Source: an uncultured Eubacteriales bacterium (GTDB lineage: Bacteria > Bacillota > Clostridia > Oscillospirales > Acutalibacteraceae). Taken from it: DNA of 64,000 nt. Below the pieces are notes generated by a model. The model did not search any database. It was not told where the DNA came from and saw nothing but the letters and a program-made list of their open reading frames with translations. Below, piece by piece: positions 17,599-26,196 of this stretch. The stretch is taken from assembly GCA_934444365.1 (NCBI GenBank), contig CAKSCM010000004.1:62001-126000 (forward strand), given 5' to 3'. The stretch's first letter is position 1. Each line of letters starts with the position of its first letter. The position numbers were made by a program, and so were the translations under genes.

Positions 17599-18852
17599 TC
17601 AATATAAGCCTTCGGGCCATTTTATTGTGTTGCCCAGCTTACCAACAACCTTCTGAAGAATAAGCAGCGCATCGTCAGAGGTTACTTTGCTGTCATTGTT
17701 CATATCGGCAAGAGCCTTTTCCTCGTCGGTAAGGGTAACCTTTTCCACCGAGCTTTGCAGGGCAAGCAATGCGTCGGCAGCGGTAACATTGAGGTCCTTG
17801 TTGATATCGCCGGTCATATACTCGTCAAGTACGGTTACGTCCAGATCAAACGAAAGAAGGAAATTATCCTTGCTCACACCGTAGCCTTTGGGTGTTTGGG
17901 CACCGGAGGGTACAAATTTAAAGGTAATGGTATAAACGCCGGGCTTTGAAAATCTTGCATCAGCATACTGTGCGGGAACCCCCCAAGTTTCGCCGGTATT
18001 CCACTCTATTACACCCTCGTTCGGGGAAATCTCCCACTTGTATTCTTCCTCGGTCTCATAAAGTCCGTCGCTCTCAGCAGGCAAATTGCCTGCAAAAGCG
18101 GAGGTTACATACTCTGCCCCGGCAAGGCTATTGACCGTTTCATAAACCGAATCAAGCGATGTATTGGGGGCAAAATACCAGCCGTTTTCACTCTTTTTGC
18201 CTTCATCGGCAACAGGGGCCAAATTCTCAAGCTTAAAATAACGACCCTCATTTGCACGAATCATGGGCCAAAAATGCTCTACTCCAAGATCCTTAAAGGA
18301 ATCCTTGGTGATAGTTTCGGTATCGAATTTCTGAGAATCTATGCGGAAAAATGTCCCCGCCTTAAAAAATTCGGCGCTCACTTCAAGCCGGACTATTTCA
18401 GTGAACCGCTGGCCAAGCTTAACCGGTTTCTTTGCTACAGCTCTGGTGTTAAAACCGATAAATCCCTCCATGCCGAACTGATAATACTCTTCATTAATAT
18501 CGGCCTTTTTAACAAGCGAATTTGTCTTGACCTTTTCGAGCGCCGCTTTTACATCTTCATCGGTTAAATTATCGGCTTTGCCCAAAACAAGCACCAATGT
18601 GTAATTATAGCCGCCGTCCTGAAGGGCCGATTTTTCTACACAAACAACACGGTTTGCCACCACCTCGGGGAAATCCGCCGGTGTAAACGTACGGTCCGTT
18701 TCGGAACTGACCGTGACATATAAACTGTTATTCCGAGCAATTTCGGCAATAATCGGATCATTTGTTCCGCCATCATCGGCAAAAACGGGTAAACATAAAC
18801 CAAGAGCCATTACTAAAATTACAGATAAAAAAACGTTGAGTTTTTTAATCAT
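17599..18852 (-). CDS. secreted dockerin type I protein
   Basis: 417 residues with a signal peptide (MIKKLNVFLSVILVMALGL, cleavage probably after PVFA). The body of about 310 residues has no family I recognise; a beta-rich stretch near residues 285-340 (VIEWNTGETWG, then GVYTITFKFVPSG) resembles an Ig-like or adhesion fold. The C-terminal 70 residues are a dockerin with two calcium loops, GDINKDLNVTAADALLALQ and ADMNNDSKVTSDDALLILQK. It should bind a cohesin on a scaffold or the cell surface; no cohesin is in the window. AAGGAG precedes the ATG. It lies downstream of the peptidase gene but has its own promoter and shares a 31-bp upstream block with it. Confidence 0.88.
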   Translation of the reverse strand: MIKKLNVFLSVILVMALGLCLPVFADDGGTNDPIIAEIARNNSLYVTVSSETDRTFTPADFPEVVANRVVCVEKSALQDGGYNYTLVLVLGKADNLTDEDVKAALEKVKTNSLVKKADINEEYYQFGMEGFIGFNTRAVAKKPVKLGQRFTEIVRLEVSAEFFKAGTFFRIDSQKFDTETITKDSFKDLGVEHFWPMIRANEGRYFKLENLAPVADEGKKSENGWYFAPNTSLDSVYETVNSLAGAEYVTSAFAGNLPAESDGLYETEEEYKWEISPNEGVIEWNTGETWGVPAQYADARFSKPGVYTITFKFVPSGAQTPKGYGVSKDNFLLSFDLDVTVLDEYMTGDINKDLNVTAADALLALQSSVEKVTLTDEEKALADMNNDSKVTSDDALLILQKVVGKLGNTIKWPEGLY

Positions 18853-18903
18853 ATGTCATTTCTCCTTATTATTTATGTAGTGCCTTTTCTCGGCTACATT
18901 TAT

Positions 18904-18960
18904 ATTATATACACCGTCAGGTGAAATAATCAAGTGTTTTTTCCTCATTATGTCAAAATT
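18904..18960 (-). promoter_or_regulatory. promoter and conserved upstream block of the dockerin gene
   Basis: Minus strand: TTGATT (18933-18928), 18-nt spacer, TATAAT (18909-18904). The block 18930-18960 immediately upstream and overlapping the -35 matches 26 of 31 positions with the block at 22904-22934 ahead of the peptidase leader, including the shared core AGGAAAAAA. It is a likely activator site or UP-type element shared by both promoters. Confidence 0.65.
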
Positions 18961-19013
18961 GTAACCATTTCACTCACGGGTTAAGGTTATGATGGGATAT
19001 TTATGTAAGAAAA

Positions 19014-19055
19014 TAACAAAAAAATCCAGACCGACCCGGAAAATCCGGGCCGGTC
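19014..19055 (-). terminator. terminator of the C1 peptidase gene
   Basis: GACCGACCCGG pairs with CCGGGCCGGTC around a 5-nt loop; on the minus strand TGGATTTTTTT follows. Confidence 0.82.
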
Positions 19056-19090
19056 CGTTTGGAAGGATAATAAATTACCGGAATTTTTAC

Positions 19091-21964
19091 TTAGAATTCT
19101 ACGGGATCAAGGAAGTAGCAATCCCTCGGCACCGTGCTTATGGTTGTCGACTGGTCTATGGTATACTTACCTACCGTATGCTGGTTTATGAGGTTTGCAT
19201 CGGTTGCGGTTATGCTGCCGTTGTGGTCTACATCCGCCGCAAGCTCGGCAAGTGAGCAGAAGGATACCTTATCGACAGCACGCTGCAATGTAAGAAGACC
19301 GTCGGTGGAGTTGACTATTCCGTCGCCGACTTCGCCCTTACCGGTTACGTCTCCGAAAACTACGACGAAGTAAAGGCCGACCGTTTTGCCCTGTGAGTTT
19401 TTCTTGAGGATTTTAAGACCGGTTCCGGCCTTGGTGGTTGAGGTAACGGTAACAAGGGTATTGTCCCATTCTCTGACCTCATAGGAATAACCCGTCTGAG
19501 CCATGCTGCTCAGAAGCAGCTGCAGGCTGTTATCGGCACGGTCGCTTACTCCGGTTTTAATGTGTACTCCGTAAGCGACAAGACCCGAACAGCTTGTTCC
19601 TACCGTGGAATACTTACCGTCTTTATTGAAGGTAAAGCTCACGGTATCGGTACTGCCCTCGGCGGTAGCCGGAATATCGGCCTTTATCAGCCATATTATG
19701 CTCTTGTTGTTGTAAAGCGCTCCCATGGTAAAATCGACCTTAAAATGAGCGCCGTTTACGGTGGTATCAATGCCGGTTAATCCCTCGTCCGGTTTGGTAA
19801 GGGTGTAGCTGTTGTTGCCTATGGTAAGGACAAGGGTAGTCATAACCGTCGAGGCCTCAGCGCTCATCTGAACGCAGCGGGCGTCCTGATTGTAAGAGCT
19901 AAGCGAGGTGGAATAGACCGGCTTGCTTATGTTAATTACATAATCGCCGATATTTGTGCTGTATTCGCTGACCTTTATGTAGTAAGTGGTGTTGGAGACC
20001 AGGGTATGCTTGATGATAAAGTTCCTGTTGCCGGAGCCGTGGTCGTCATTGCTTGCAAGAACGGTTCCGTTTGCGTCCTCCAAGCTGCCCTTGGTATCGG
20101 TCGAGCCGGTGGTGTAGAAAAGATAGTCGCCGGTGGATGTCGGGGTGAATTTGAAGCAATCGACATCACCGGAGGCCTCTATGCCGCCGGAAACCGAGCC
20201 GTTAAGCGAAATTTCTTGCGCTTCTTCGGCAGTATTTGCGTAATCGTCATTTATAGTGTACTCACAGCTCGCCGATACACTGCCGCCGTCGGTCGCATAT
20301 GCGGTAACCGTCGCCTGGCCTATGCCGTTGCAGGTGACATATCCGTTGCTGTCAACGCTTACAACCGCCGGGTTGCTGCTTTCCCATCTGGGGGAAGGAT
20401 ACGGAACATCGACCGGGTACATTGAAGCGATCAACTGCTCGCTCTGCCCCTTGTAAAGCGACGACATAACACTGTTAAGGGTCATTGCGGAAGCGACGGC
20501 ACCATAATAATAGATCTCACTTTTGTTACTCAAGGCAGTTTGCTGGCCGAGATTTTTAAGTACGGTTCCGTTTGCGTCACGCCATTTTATCTGCTTTACG
20601 GTAGTGTTTTTGGAATTATGGTATTTATCTGTCACCTTAATACCGTTACGTATAAAGGCCTCGCTGTCCTTTTCGCAATCGAAAACAAATATTCTGGTCT
20701 GAGGAGTTGCGGATGTTGTTCCGTCAAAGTTGAGATCGCCGCCCAGCTGCTTCAAAAATGTAGGTAGGGTGTATCTGACATATCCGCTTGTCTCGGTTGC
20801 ATCGGTTTCCCAATTTTCGATATTAATTACGATATCATTGCGCTTGCTTTGTTCAATGGTCACCTCGGCGGTCAGTTCGGGGTTGTAATTGCCTACGGTC
20901 ATTTTGGCTACCAAATTGTAGTATATGAAGCCTACTCGACCGGAGATGTTGGTGTTGGTCGCACTTGATACGTAGTTGAGTGCGTCATACATAACCCAGA
21001 TATATCCGTTGTTGTGATTGGAGGCGTTTGTACCCCACGAGTTGGCGATTTTTAATGCGCCGCGCTCGTTATCCTCAATGGTACCGTTTCCGTTAAGGTC
21101 AAAGTACACATTATCGTTATAGCCGACTATGGTCATTGCATGACCTATCGGTACACCGGAATCGTTCAGTTTCTCGGTACAGTAAAGTATGCCCTTTTCG
21201 CCGTTCGACAGGGTGTTGTAGTACCAGTTGCCTCCGAATGAATCAAAGGTAAGCACATGACCGTTGTTAAGATTGTTTTTAATTGTATTAAGGTCGGTGT
21301 CGGTATTGCTTGTGATAACAGGGGCGGTTTTGTTCACCGTACATAATGAATATGTATTATAGCTCGACACACGGGTTTTCAGAGCCTGCCGCAAGGCGGC
21401 GCTGGTCTGCTCGTCGGTCGCGCCCTGATACCAGTCGTAGGTCAGCGAATTTTGAGGGAATTCGGAGTATCTTACGGCTCCGATCTGTTTTAAAACATCT
21501 ATACAAGAAGCTCTGCTGACGCCTTTGTTGTATCCTTCATTAATATAATTCCAGACATACTTCGGCGAGAAGACCTTGCTCGAATCAGACTTTGCGTCCC
21601 AATCGTTAAGACGTGCGGCCTCGTACGAAAACTGATAATAAACGGTCGACCAGGCAGCACATGATCCGCCCTGCTGATAACCGATCGACGGGAAGTATTT
21701 GCTCGTGCTCAAGTCCACGCTGCTCGGCAACGAGTTTGTGGACATAAGGTCGTTTGAGGGCGCCGTCACGGTCATATCGCCGAGCTGTAAGCTATCGTCG
21801 ACAACCGCGCCGTAATAGTCGTCCGGCATTGCCTCCATAAGTATTCCCGGAGGAGAGCTCTCGGCCGCGGCGCCCGGAACAAAGGCCGCCGACAACGCCG
21901 AAAAGGCCATAACCGCTGCCAGTAATTTTCCTGTTATTTTGAAAAACCTGTCTTTTCGCGTCAT
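19091..21964 (-). CDS. secreted papain-family (C1) peptidase with PPC-like and dockerin domains
   Basis: 957 residues. A signal peptide ends near AAAE (residues 32-35). Residues about 80-350 are a C1 peptidase: oxyanion Gln in IGYQQGGSC, catalytic C102 in GGSCAAWS, H275 in GHAMTIVGY and N308 in KIANSWG. Between H275 and N308 lies DLNGNGTIEDNE, a canonical EF-hand-type calcium loop. Then follow a beta region, a Big_2-like Ig domain (about 510-590, with VVSVDSNGYVTC), a PPC-like domain (about 600-690) and another beta region. A dockerin follows near the end (FGDVTGKGEVGDGIVNSTD, then ADVDHNGSITATDANLIN). It should degrade extracellular protein while docked to a cohesin. AAAGGAG precedes the ATG. 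The leader upstream is about 900 nt. Confidence 0.92.
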   Translation of the reverse strand: MTRKDRFFKITGKLLAAVMAFSALSAAFVPGAAAESSPPGILMEAMPDDYYGAVVDDSLQLGDMTVTAPSNDLMSTNSLPSSVDLSTSKYFPSIGYQQGGSCAAWSTVYYQFSYEAARLNDWDAKSDSSKVFSPKYVWNYINEGYNKGVSRASCIDVLKQIGAVRYSEFPQNSLTYDWYQGATDEQTSAALRQALKTRVSSYNTYSLCTVNKTAPVITSNTDTDLNTIKNNLNNGHVLTFDSFGGNWYYNTLSNGEKGILYCTEKLNDSGVPIGHAMTIVGYNDNVYFDLNGNGTIEDNERGALKIANSWGTNASNHNNGYIWVMYDALNYVSSATNTNISGRVGFIYYNLVAKMTVGNYNPELTAEVTIEQSKRNDIVINIENWETDATETSGYVRYTLPTFLKQLGGDLNFDGTTSATPQTRIFVFDCEKDSEAFIRNGIKVTDKYHNSKNTTVKQIKWRDANGTVLKNLGQQTALSNKSEIYYYGAVASAMTLNSVMSSLYKGQSEQLIASMYPVDVPYPSPRWESSNPAVVSVDSNGYVTCNGIGQATVTAYATDGGSVSASCEYTINDDYANTAEEAQEISLNGSVSGGIEASGDVDCFKFTPTSTGDYLFYTTGSTDTKGSLEDANGTVLASNDDHGSGNRNFIIKHTLVSNTTYYIKVSEYSTNIGDYVINISKPVYSTSLSSYNQDARCVQMSAEASTVMTTLVLTIGNNSYTLTKPDEGLTGIDTTVNGAHFKVDFTMGALYNNKSIIWLIKADIPATAEGSTDTVSFTFNKDGKYSTVGTSCSGLVAYGVHIKTGVSDRADNSLQLLLSSMAQTGYSYEVREWDNTLVTVTSTTKAGTGLKILKKNSQGKTVGLYFVVVFGDVTGKGEVGDGIVNSTDGLLTLQRAVDKVSFCSLAELAADVDHNGSITATDANLINQHTVGKYTIDQSTTISTVPRDCYFLDPVEF

Positions 21965-22034
21965 TTTTCTTCAATCTCCTTTTGTTTCGTTTCAAATGAT
22001 TTTTATGATTTGCTTACATTCATACGCAAAATTA

Positions 22035-22071
22035 AAACCGGAGATATTCCTCATGTTCAAAGCTCCGGTTT
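22035..22071 (-). terminator. hairpin in the peptidase leader, possible attenuator
   Basis: AAACCGGAG and CTCCGGTTT pair perfectly around a 19-nt loop, followed on the minus strand by TAATTTTG. It lies 70 nt ahead of the peptidase start codon. The T-run is weak, so termination is uncertain. Confidence 0.4.
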
Positions 22072-22376
22072 CCAATAGAATCGGTCCTGTTTTTTGTCCG
22101 ACCGAAGCTTAAAAGCACTAAGCGGATTTCAGACCGCTTACCATGGCTAAAAAACCGCCGGCTTATACCGAAAGCTTTTTCTCCGCACAAACGGAAAACC
22201 ATCGCTTTTTTGAACATATGTTCGAATGAAAGGCTGCCTTTACCCCGTAATAAAACACAAAATATCGGCCTCACCTTTGTTTTTGCCGGACGGATGAACT
22301 TCGGATTTTTAATCCGACAATGCAAATCATAAAAAGCCGGAATAAGTATTTGCTGTTTTTCTCCGCTGGCGCACTA

Positions 22377-22499
22377 TTAATAATAACCGGAGAAAAACGG
22401 CTTTCTTCCGGTGCTTTTTCCGCAAAGAATGCCGAAAACACCGAAAAATTCGCGGCCCTTTACCGTCGTATGGCTCATCCTGTTACTCCGCGCCACCAT
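22377..22499 (-). CDS. small ORF (40 aa) in the peptidase leader
   Basis: ATG at 22499 with AAGGAGGT 7 nt upstream, the best ribosome binding site in this region, and a stop at 22377. The peptide begins MVARSNRMSHTTVKGREF and ends GRKPFFSGYY; it is basic, has one Cys, and shows no clear membrane helix. I recognise no family. Its position between the promoter at 22.9 kb and the peptidase suggests a leader peptide or a small secreted or regulatory peptide. A chance ORF remains possible. Confidence 0.4.
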   Translation of the reverse strand: MVARSNRMSHTTVKGREFFGVFGILCGKSTGRKPFFSGYY

Positions 22500-22874
22500 G
22501 TTTTTTACCTCCTTTTTAAAGTATTTATATGTCATCATCCCGTAAAGAGGATGTGCATACCGTAAAAATACAGCGGGCTTTTCCGTTATTGCAGTACCAA
22601 TGACAGAAATTATTATGTCCGAAGTTTAGAGGTTATTGCCGCAAAATTTTTTATGTCCTAACCGGTAACAATTCGGCTTTTTAAAAAACTTTCAGCTTAT
22701 TATGCCGCCGTTGCCATTTGTCCTGAGGGTAACCCGGGTATACATATCTAAAATTTATTTGGTTCTTATTTTTCGCGAAGCACAGCGTATAATAGCGAAT
22801 ATTTTACGCCGCTGTCGCCGGGATATTAAAAGTGCTAAAAAATTAAGGTTATTTTTTCAATTTTTATGTTGTGA

Positions 22875-22934
22875 ATACATCATACACCTATGATGTATTT
22901 TTGTCAAGTCTTTTTTCCTGATTGTGTTAATATT
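22875..22934 (-). promoter_or_regulatory. promoter with operator palindrome and conserved upstream block
   Basis: Minus strand: TTGACA (22907-22902), 17-nt spacer, TATGAT (22884-22879). The perfect palindrome ATACATCATA-(4 nt)-TATGATGTAT (22875-22898) covers the -10 and part of the spacer, as a repressor operator would. The block 22904-22934 matches 26 of 31 positions with the one at the dockerin promoter. It reads toward the 40-aa ORF and the peptidase gene. Confidence 0.7.
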
Positions 22935-23220
22935 TTTGTTGTATTCTTCACTTTCGACCTTTTTCGAGTTTTTCTTTTACAATATGACATGCAAAATCCC
23001 CTATAATATTCCGTCAGAATAAATAAATATGATAAATTCTCTTTCACAAGCAACAGGTTTTAACGTTGCGCAGAGAATAAATCCGGCATATTACAAAGAC
23101 CGATACATTTGTGTTTTTGGGGCGGACAATAAGCGGATATCGTACTTGGCCGGACTCAGATACGAATAAGCCGCACTTTAGTTTTTCCTTTTGCTGTCCT
23201 CTCCGCCGGGGCGATTTTAT

Positions 23221-23282
23221 AAAAAATAAAGAAAGACCGAAGGATGGTCTTCCTATCATAAGGTCAACCCTTCTTCGGTCTT
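23221..23282 (-). terminator. terminator of the 2-oxoacid oxidoreductase operon
   Basis: AAGACCGAAG pairs with CTTCGGTCTT around a 30-nt loop; on the minus strand TTCTTTATTTTTT follows. Confidence 0.75.
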
Positions 23283-23472
23283 GTGTCGATTTTATCACCG
23301 GAGCATACTTTTCGCCGATGATTTTCGTTTGGCATCCTTTAAAAGACAAGCCTGTTTTTACGGTTTTGTTTTTGTCCGCCGCGACACTTGGTACTACGCC
23401 GGTTGCGGATTTCCGTTTTTTTGTACCGCGATTCTCCGACGCAAAGCGGCATTGCGCTTTGTTTTTAAAAAG

Positions 23473-24006
23473 CTACTGCTGTGCGCCGAGCTCTATAGCC
23501 TTCAGATTCAAGGGGACAAGATTCTGCTTCCTGGCCGGAACCGACTTTGCGATCCCCTTTTCAAGTCCCTCAATGCTTACAAGGTGGGTCTCCTTAAACA
23601 GCTTGCCGAGCAATATTATGTTGGCAAGGCCTTTAAGGGAGTGTTCCTCGGCCATTTCGGTCGCCGGAACACTGAATATTTTAATATCGGTGCGGTCGCA
23701 CTGAACATCGACCAAGGTGCTGTCAACAATCACTATGCCGCCCGGGGTAACCGTGCCGATGAATTTATCAAAGGACGGACGGTTCATGGCAATAAGCACA
23801 TTCGGAGCGGTGACCAGCGGAGAGGCTATCGGCTCGTCCGACAGACAAACGCTGCAATTGGCGGTGCCTCCGCGCATTTCGGGACCGTAGGAAGGAAGCC
23901 ACGAGACCTCTTTGCCCTCCATTAATCCGGCATAGGCGCAGACCTTGCCGAGAAACAAAATTCCCTGTCCGCCGAACCCGGCGAAAACCATTTTATATTC
24001 AGCCAT
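23473..24006 (-). CDS. 2-oxoacid:ferredoxin oxidoreductase, gamma subunit
   Basis: 177 residues. Gamma subunit of the KOR/VOR type enzymes, which oxidatively decarboxylate 2-oxoacids to acyl-CoA while reducing ferredoxin. The family start VFAGFGGQGILFLGKVCAYA and the motif WLPSYGPEMRGGTANCSV are clear. The last gene of a four-gene operon, it overlaps the beta-subunit gene by 8 nt, so translation is coupled. A terminator follows about 190 nt downstream. Confidence 0.95.
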   Translation of the reverse strand: MAEYKMVFAGFGGQGILFLGKVCAYAGLMEGKEVSWLPSYGPEMRGGTANCSVCLSDEPIASPLVTAPNVLIAMNRPSFDKFIGTVTPGGIVIVDSTLVDVQCDRTDIKIFSVPATEMAEEHSLKGLANIILLGKLFKETHLVSIEGLEKGIAKSVPARKQNLVPLNLKAIELGAQQ

Positions 24007-24757
24007 TGAGCCGCGCCCCCTTTTCGCTGTCCTTATACACCCCGAGAGGATAGTAAGGAATCATATTCTCGCCGAGCCACTTAAGGGCGTCGGTGGGAGA
24101 AAGTCCCCAGTTGGTCGGGCAGGTGGAAAGCACCTCGACAATGGAAAAGCCCTTATGATCTATCTGGTTCCGGAAGGCCTTTTTAATGGCCTTTTTGGCC
24201 TCACGCACATGGGGAACCGTATCTACCGTAACCCTTTGCGCAAGGGCGACGCCGTCGAGGGTAGACAGCATTTCGCACACCCTTACCGGATATCCGGCAT
24301 AATTTACGTCGCGGCCGTAGGGGGTGGTCTGGGTTACCTGCCCGGGAAGGGTGGTGGGGGCCATCTGACCGCCGGTCATTCCGTATATTGCGTTATTCAC
24401 GAAGATTACGGTTATATCCTCGCCGCGGGTAGCGGCATGAACCGTTTCGGCCGTTCCTATTGCGGCAAGGTCGCCGTCGCCCTGATAAGAAAACACAATA
24501 TCGTCGGGATGGGCACGCTTGACGCCGGTTGCAACGGCCGGCGCGCGGCCGTGAGGAGCCTGTATCATATCGCAATTAAAAAAGTTGTAGGCGAGCACCG
24601 AGCAGCCTACCGGCGCAATGCCGACGGTTTTGCCCTCAACGCCGAGCTCGTCTATTACCTCGGCCACCAGCCGGGTGATTATTCCGTGGGTACAGCCCGG
24701 GCAATAATTGGTTATCGCATCGGTCAATGCGTGGGGTTTATCAAATACTACCGACAT
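23999..24757 (-). CDS. 2-oxoacid:ferredoxin oxidoreductase, beta (TPP-binding) subunit
   Basis: 252 residues. Binds thiamine diphosphate and the electron-transfer cluster: YCPGCTHGI near the N-terminus, the TPP motif GDGDLAAIG with its later NNAIYGMTGGQ segment, and APHGRAPAVATG. It starts 1 nt into the stop of the alpha gene (TAATG), a sign of tight coupling. Substrate is probably a branched-chain 2-oxoacid or 2-oxoglutarate; the alpha subunit resembles VorB-type proteins. Confidence 0.95.
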   Translation of the reverse strand: MSVVFDKPHALTDAITNYCPGCTHGIITRLVAEVIDELGVEGKTVGIAPVGCSVLAYNFFNCDMIQAPHGRAPAVATGVKRAHPDDIVFSYQGDGDLAAIGTAETVHAATRGEDITVIFVNNAIYGMTGGQMAPTTLPGQVTQTTPYGRDVNYAGYPVRVCEMLSTLDGVALAQRVTVDTVPHVREAKKAIKKAFRNQIDHKGFSIVEVLSTCPTNWGLSPTDALKWLGENMIPYYPLGVYKDSEKGARLNG

Positions 24758-25821
24758 TATTCTGCACCTCCCAAAATCCTGTCGATCTGTGCGGATATTT
24801 CCTCGGGCTGCGGAATAACTCCGCCGGTCCGGCCGAAGAAATGCACCGCGCGCGAGCAGTCGATCGCCAGCTTTACGTCATCTATCATCTGACCCTTGTT
24901 CATTTCCACAACAAGGAATTTATCGGTTGTCTTCGCGACCTTTTTAAGTACCTTTTCGGGGAAGGGCCAAAGGGTAATCGGCTTTATAAGACCGACCTTT
25001 TGTCCCTTTTCTCTCGCCTGCTTTACGGCGGCGAGGGCAACCCTTGCCGACGCACCGAAGGCAACCAAGGTAAGCTCGGCGTCCTCGGTATAATACTCGA
25101 CGGCGCGCTGTTCGGTCTGCTTTATTTTTTCATACCGCTCAAACCGCTCGTCCACCAACTCCTCAAGCTCGCTGGCCTGAAGATAAAGGGAATTGATTAT
25201 GTTGTGCGGACGCTTGTTGTCGTGACCGCATGCCGCCCACGGCTTTTCGGGCAGCTTTTTATCCGAATTGTCGGGCAGCTCTACCGGCTCCATCATCTGG
25301 CCGAGCATACCGTCGGCTAAAATCATGGCCGGCATACGGTATTCGTCGGCCTTATCAAAAGCAAGACCTATAAGATCGACCATTTCCTGTACGGTCGAAG
25401 GAGCAAAAACCAACAGTTGATAATCGCCGTGACCGAGCGCCTTGGTCGCCTGCCAGTAATCCGACTGGGAGGGCTGAATTCCGCCGAGTCCCGGACCGCC
25501 GCGCTGTACGTTGATTATTACGCAGGGAACATCGCTGCCGGCAATGTACGACACACCCTCGCTTTTAAGGCTTATTCCGGGCGATGAGGATGAGGTCATT
25601 GCCCTTACTCCCGAGCCGGCCGCGCCGAGCACCATGTTTATAGCGGCGATTTCGGACTCGGCCTGCAGATAAACCCCGCCGATTTTCGGCATGGTTTTGG
25701 CCATATAGGCCGCAAGCTCGGTCTGGGGGGTTATAGGATAACCGAAGAAATGGTGACATCCGGCGTTTATCGCGGCGGCGGCCATTGCTTCGTTTCCTTT
25801 CATAAGTACCTTTTCAGACAT
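24757..25821 (-). CDS. vorB: 2-oxoacid:ferredoxin oxidoreductase, alpha subunit (VorB-like)
   Basis: 354 residues. Catalytic pyrimidine-binding and CoA-side subunit. Family segments: MKGNEAMAAAAINAGCHHFF, GYPITPQTELAAYMA, TSSSSPGISLKSEGVSY and VQRGGPGLGGIQPSQSDY. Proteins of this length next to a separate small ferredoxin gene are usually annotated as 3-methyl-2-oxobutanoate dehydrogenase subunit VorB, which would make branched acyl-CoA from valine-type oxoacids; 2-oxoglutarate remains possible. AAAAGGAG precedes the ATG, 8 nt after the ferredoxin gene. Confidence 0.93.
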   Translation of the reverse strand: MSEKVLMKGNEAMAAAAINAGCHHFFGYPITPQTELAAYMAKTMPKIGGVYLQAESEIAAINMVLGAAGSGVRAMTSSSSPGISLKSEGVSYIAGSDVPCVIINVQRGGPGLGGIQPSQSDYWQATKALGHGDYQLLVFAPSTVQEMVDLIGLAFDKADEYRMPAMILADGMLGQMMEPVELPDNSDKKLPEKPWAACGHDNKRPHNIINSLYLQASELEELVDERFERYEKIKQTEQRAVEYYTEDAELTLVAFGASARVALAAVKQAREKGQKVGLIKPITLWPFPEKVLKKVAKTTDKFLVVEMNKGQMIDDVKLAIDCSRAVHFFGRTGGVIPQPEEISAQIDRILGGAE

Positions 25822-25829
25822 TTTATCAC

Positions 25830-26039
25830 CTACTCCTTTTCGACCTTAAGCGCTACATCCGGGCACATAACGGCGCACATCGCACAGGCAATGCACTTTT
25901 CCGGCGACACAAACCGGGCCGGGTGATATCCCTTGGAATTAAGCTCCTTTGACATCTCGAGCGCCCCCTTGGGACATACGCTGACGCACAGTCCGCAGCC
26001 CTTGCAGCGCTCGGTTTTTACGGTTACCTTATTGGGCAT
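25830..26039 (-). CDS. 2-oxoacid:ferredoxin oxidoreductase, ferredoxin (delta) subunit
   Basis: 69 residues from the ATG at 26039, which has AAAGGA 8 nt upstream; an ATG 21 nt further out has no binding site. It has two 4Fe-4S motifs, CKGCGLCVSVCPKGA and CIACAMCAVMCPDVA. It passes electrons from the catalytic subunits to free ferredoxin. It is the first gene of the delta-alpha-beta-gamma operon, the usual order for VOR/KOR enzymes of anaerobes. Confidence 0.95.
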   Translation of the reverse strand: MPNKVTVKTERCKGCGLCVSVCPKGALEMSKELNSKGYHPARFVSPEKCIACAMCAVMCPDVALKVEKE

Positions 26040-26196
26040 AATGTCAATCCTTTCAGTCATTAATGAATATATAATATTATCGTTTTTACGATTTTTCCGA
26101 TTTTATTTTATTTTTTTGTTTTCTTTCGTCGGTCGATTCGGTTGCGCCCGGCCGACCGCTCATATTTTCAGTTTTTCGGCAGGCAGCATGATTATC

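Larger units (their letters stand above)
21965..23472. other. 1.5-kb region containing the peptidase leader
   Basis: On the minus strand, in order of transcription: a promoter with operator palindrome (22875-22934), about 370 nt of leader, a 40-codon ORF with a perfect ribosome binding site (22499-22377), a hairpin (22071-22035), and the peptidase start at 21964. The part from 22935 to 23220 holds nothing recognisable, and 23221-23282 is the terminator of the oxidoreductase operon. Confidence 0.6.

Noticed and set aside
22032..22325. 97-codon minus-strand frame in the peptidase leader
   Set aside because: No ribosome binding site, no domain, and it covers the leader hairpin; the 40-codon ORF upstream has a much better start.
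23945..24892. 315-codon plus-strand frame over the oxidoreductase genes
   Set aside because: Antisense shadow of well-defined beta and alpha subunit genes.
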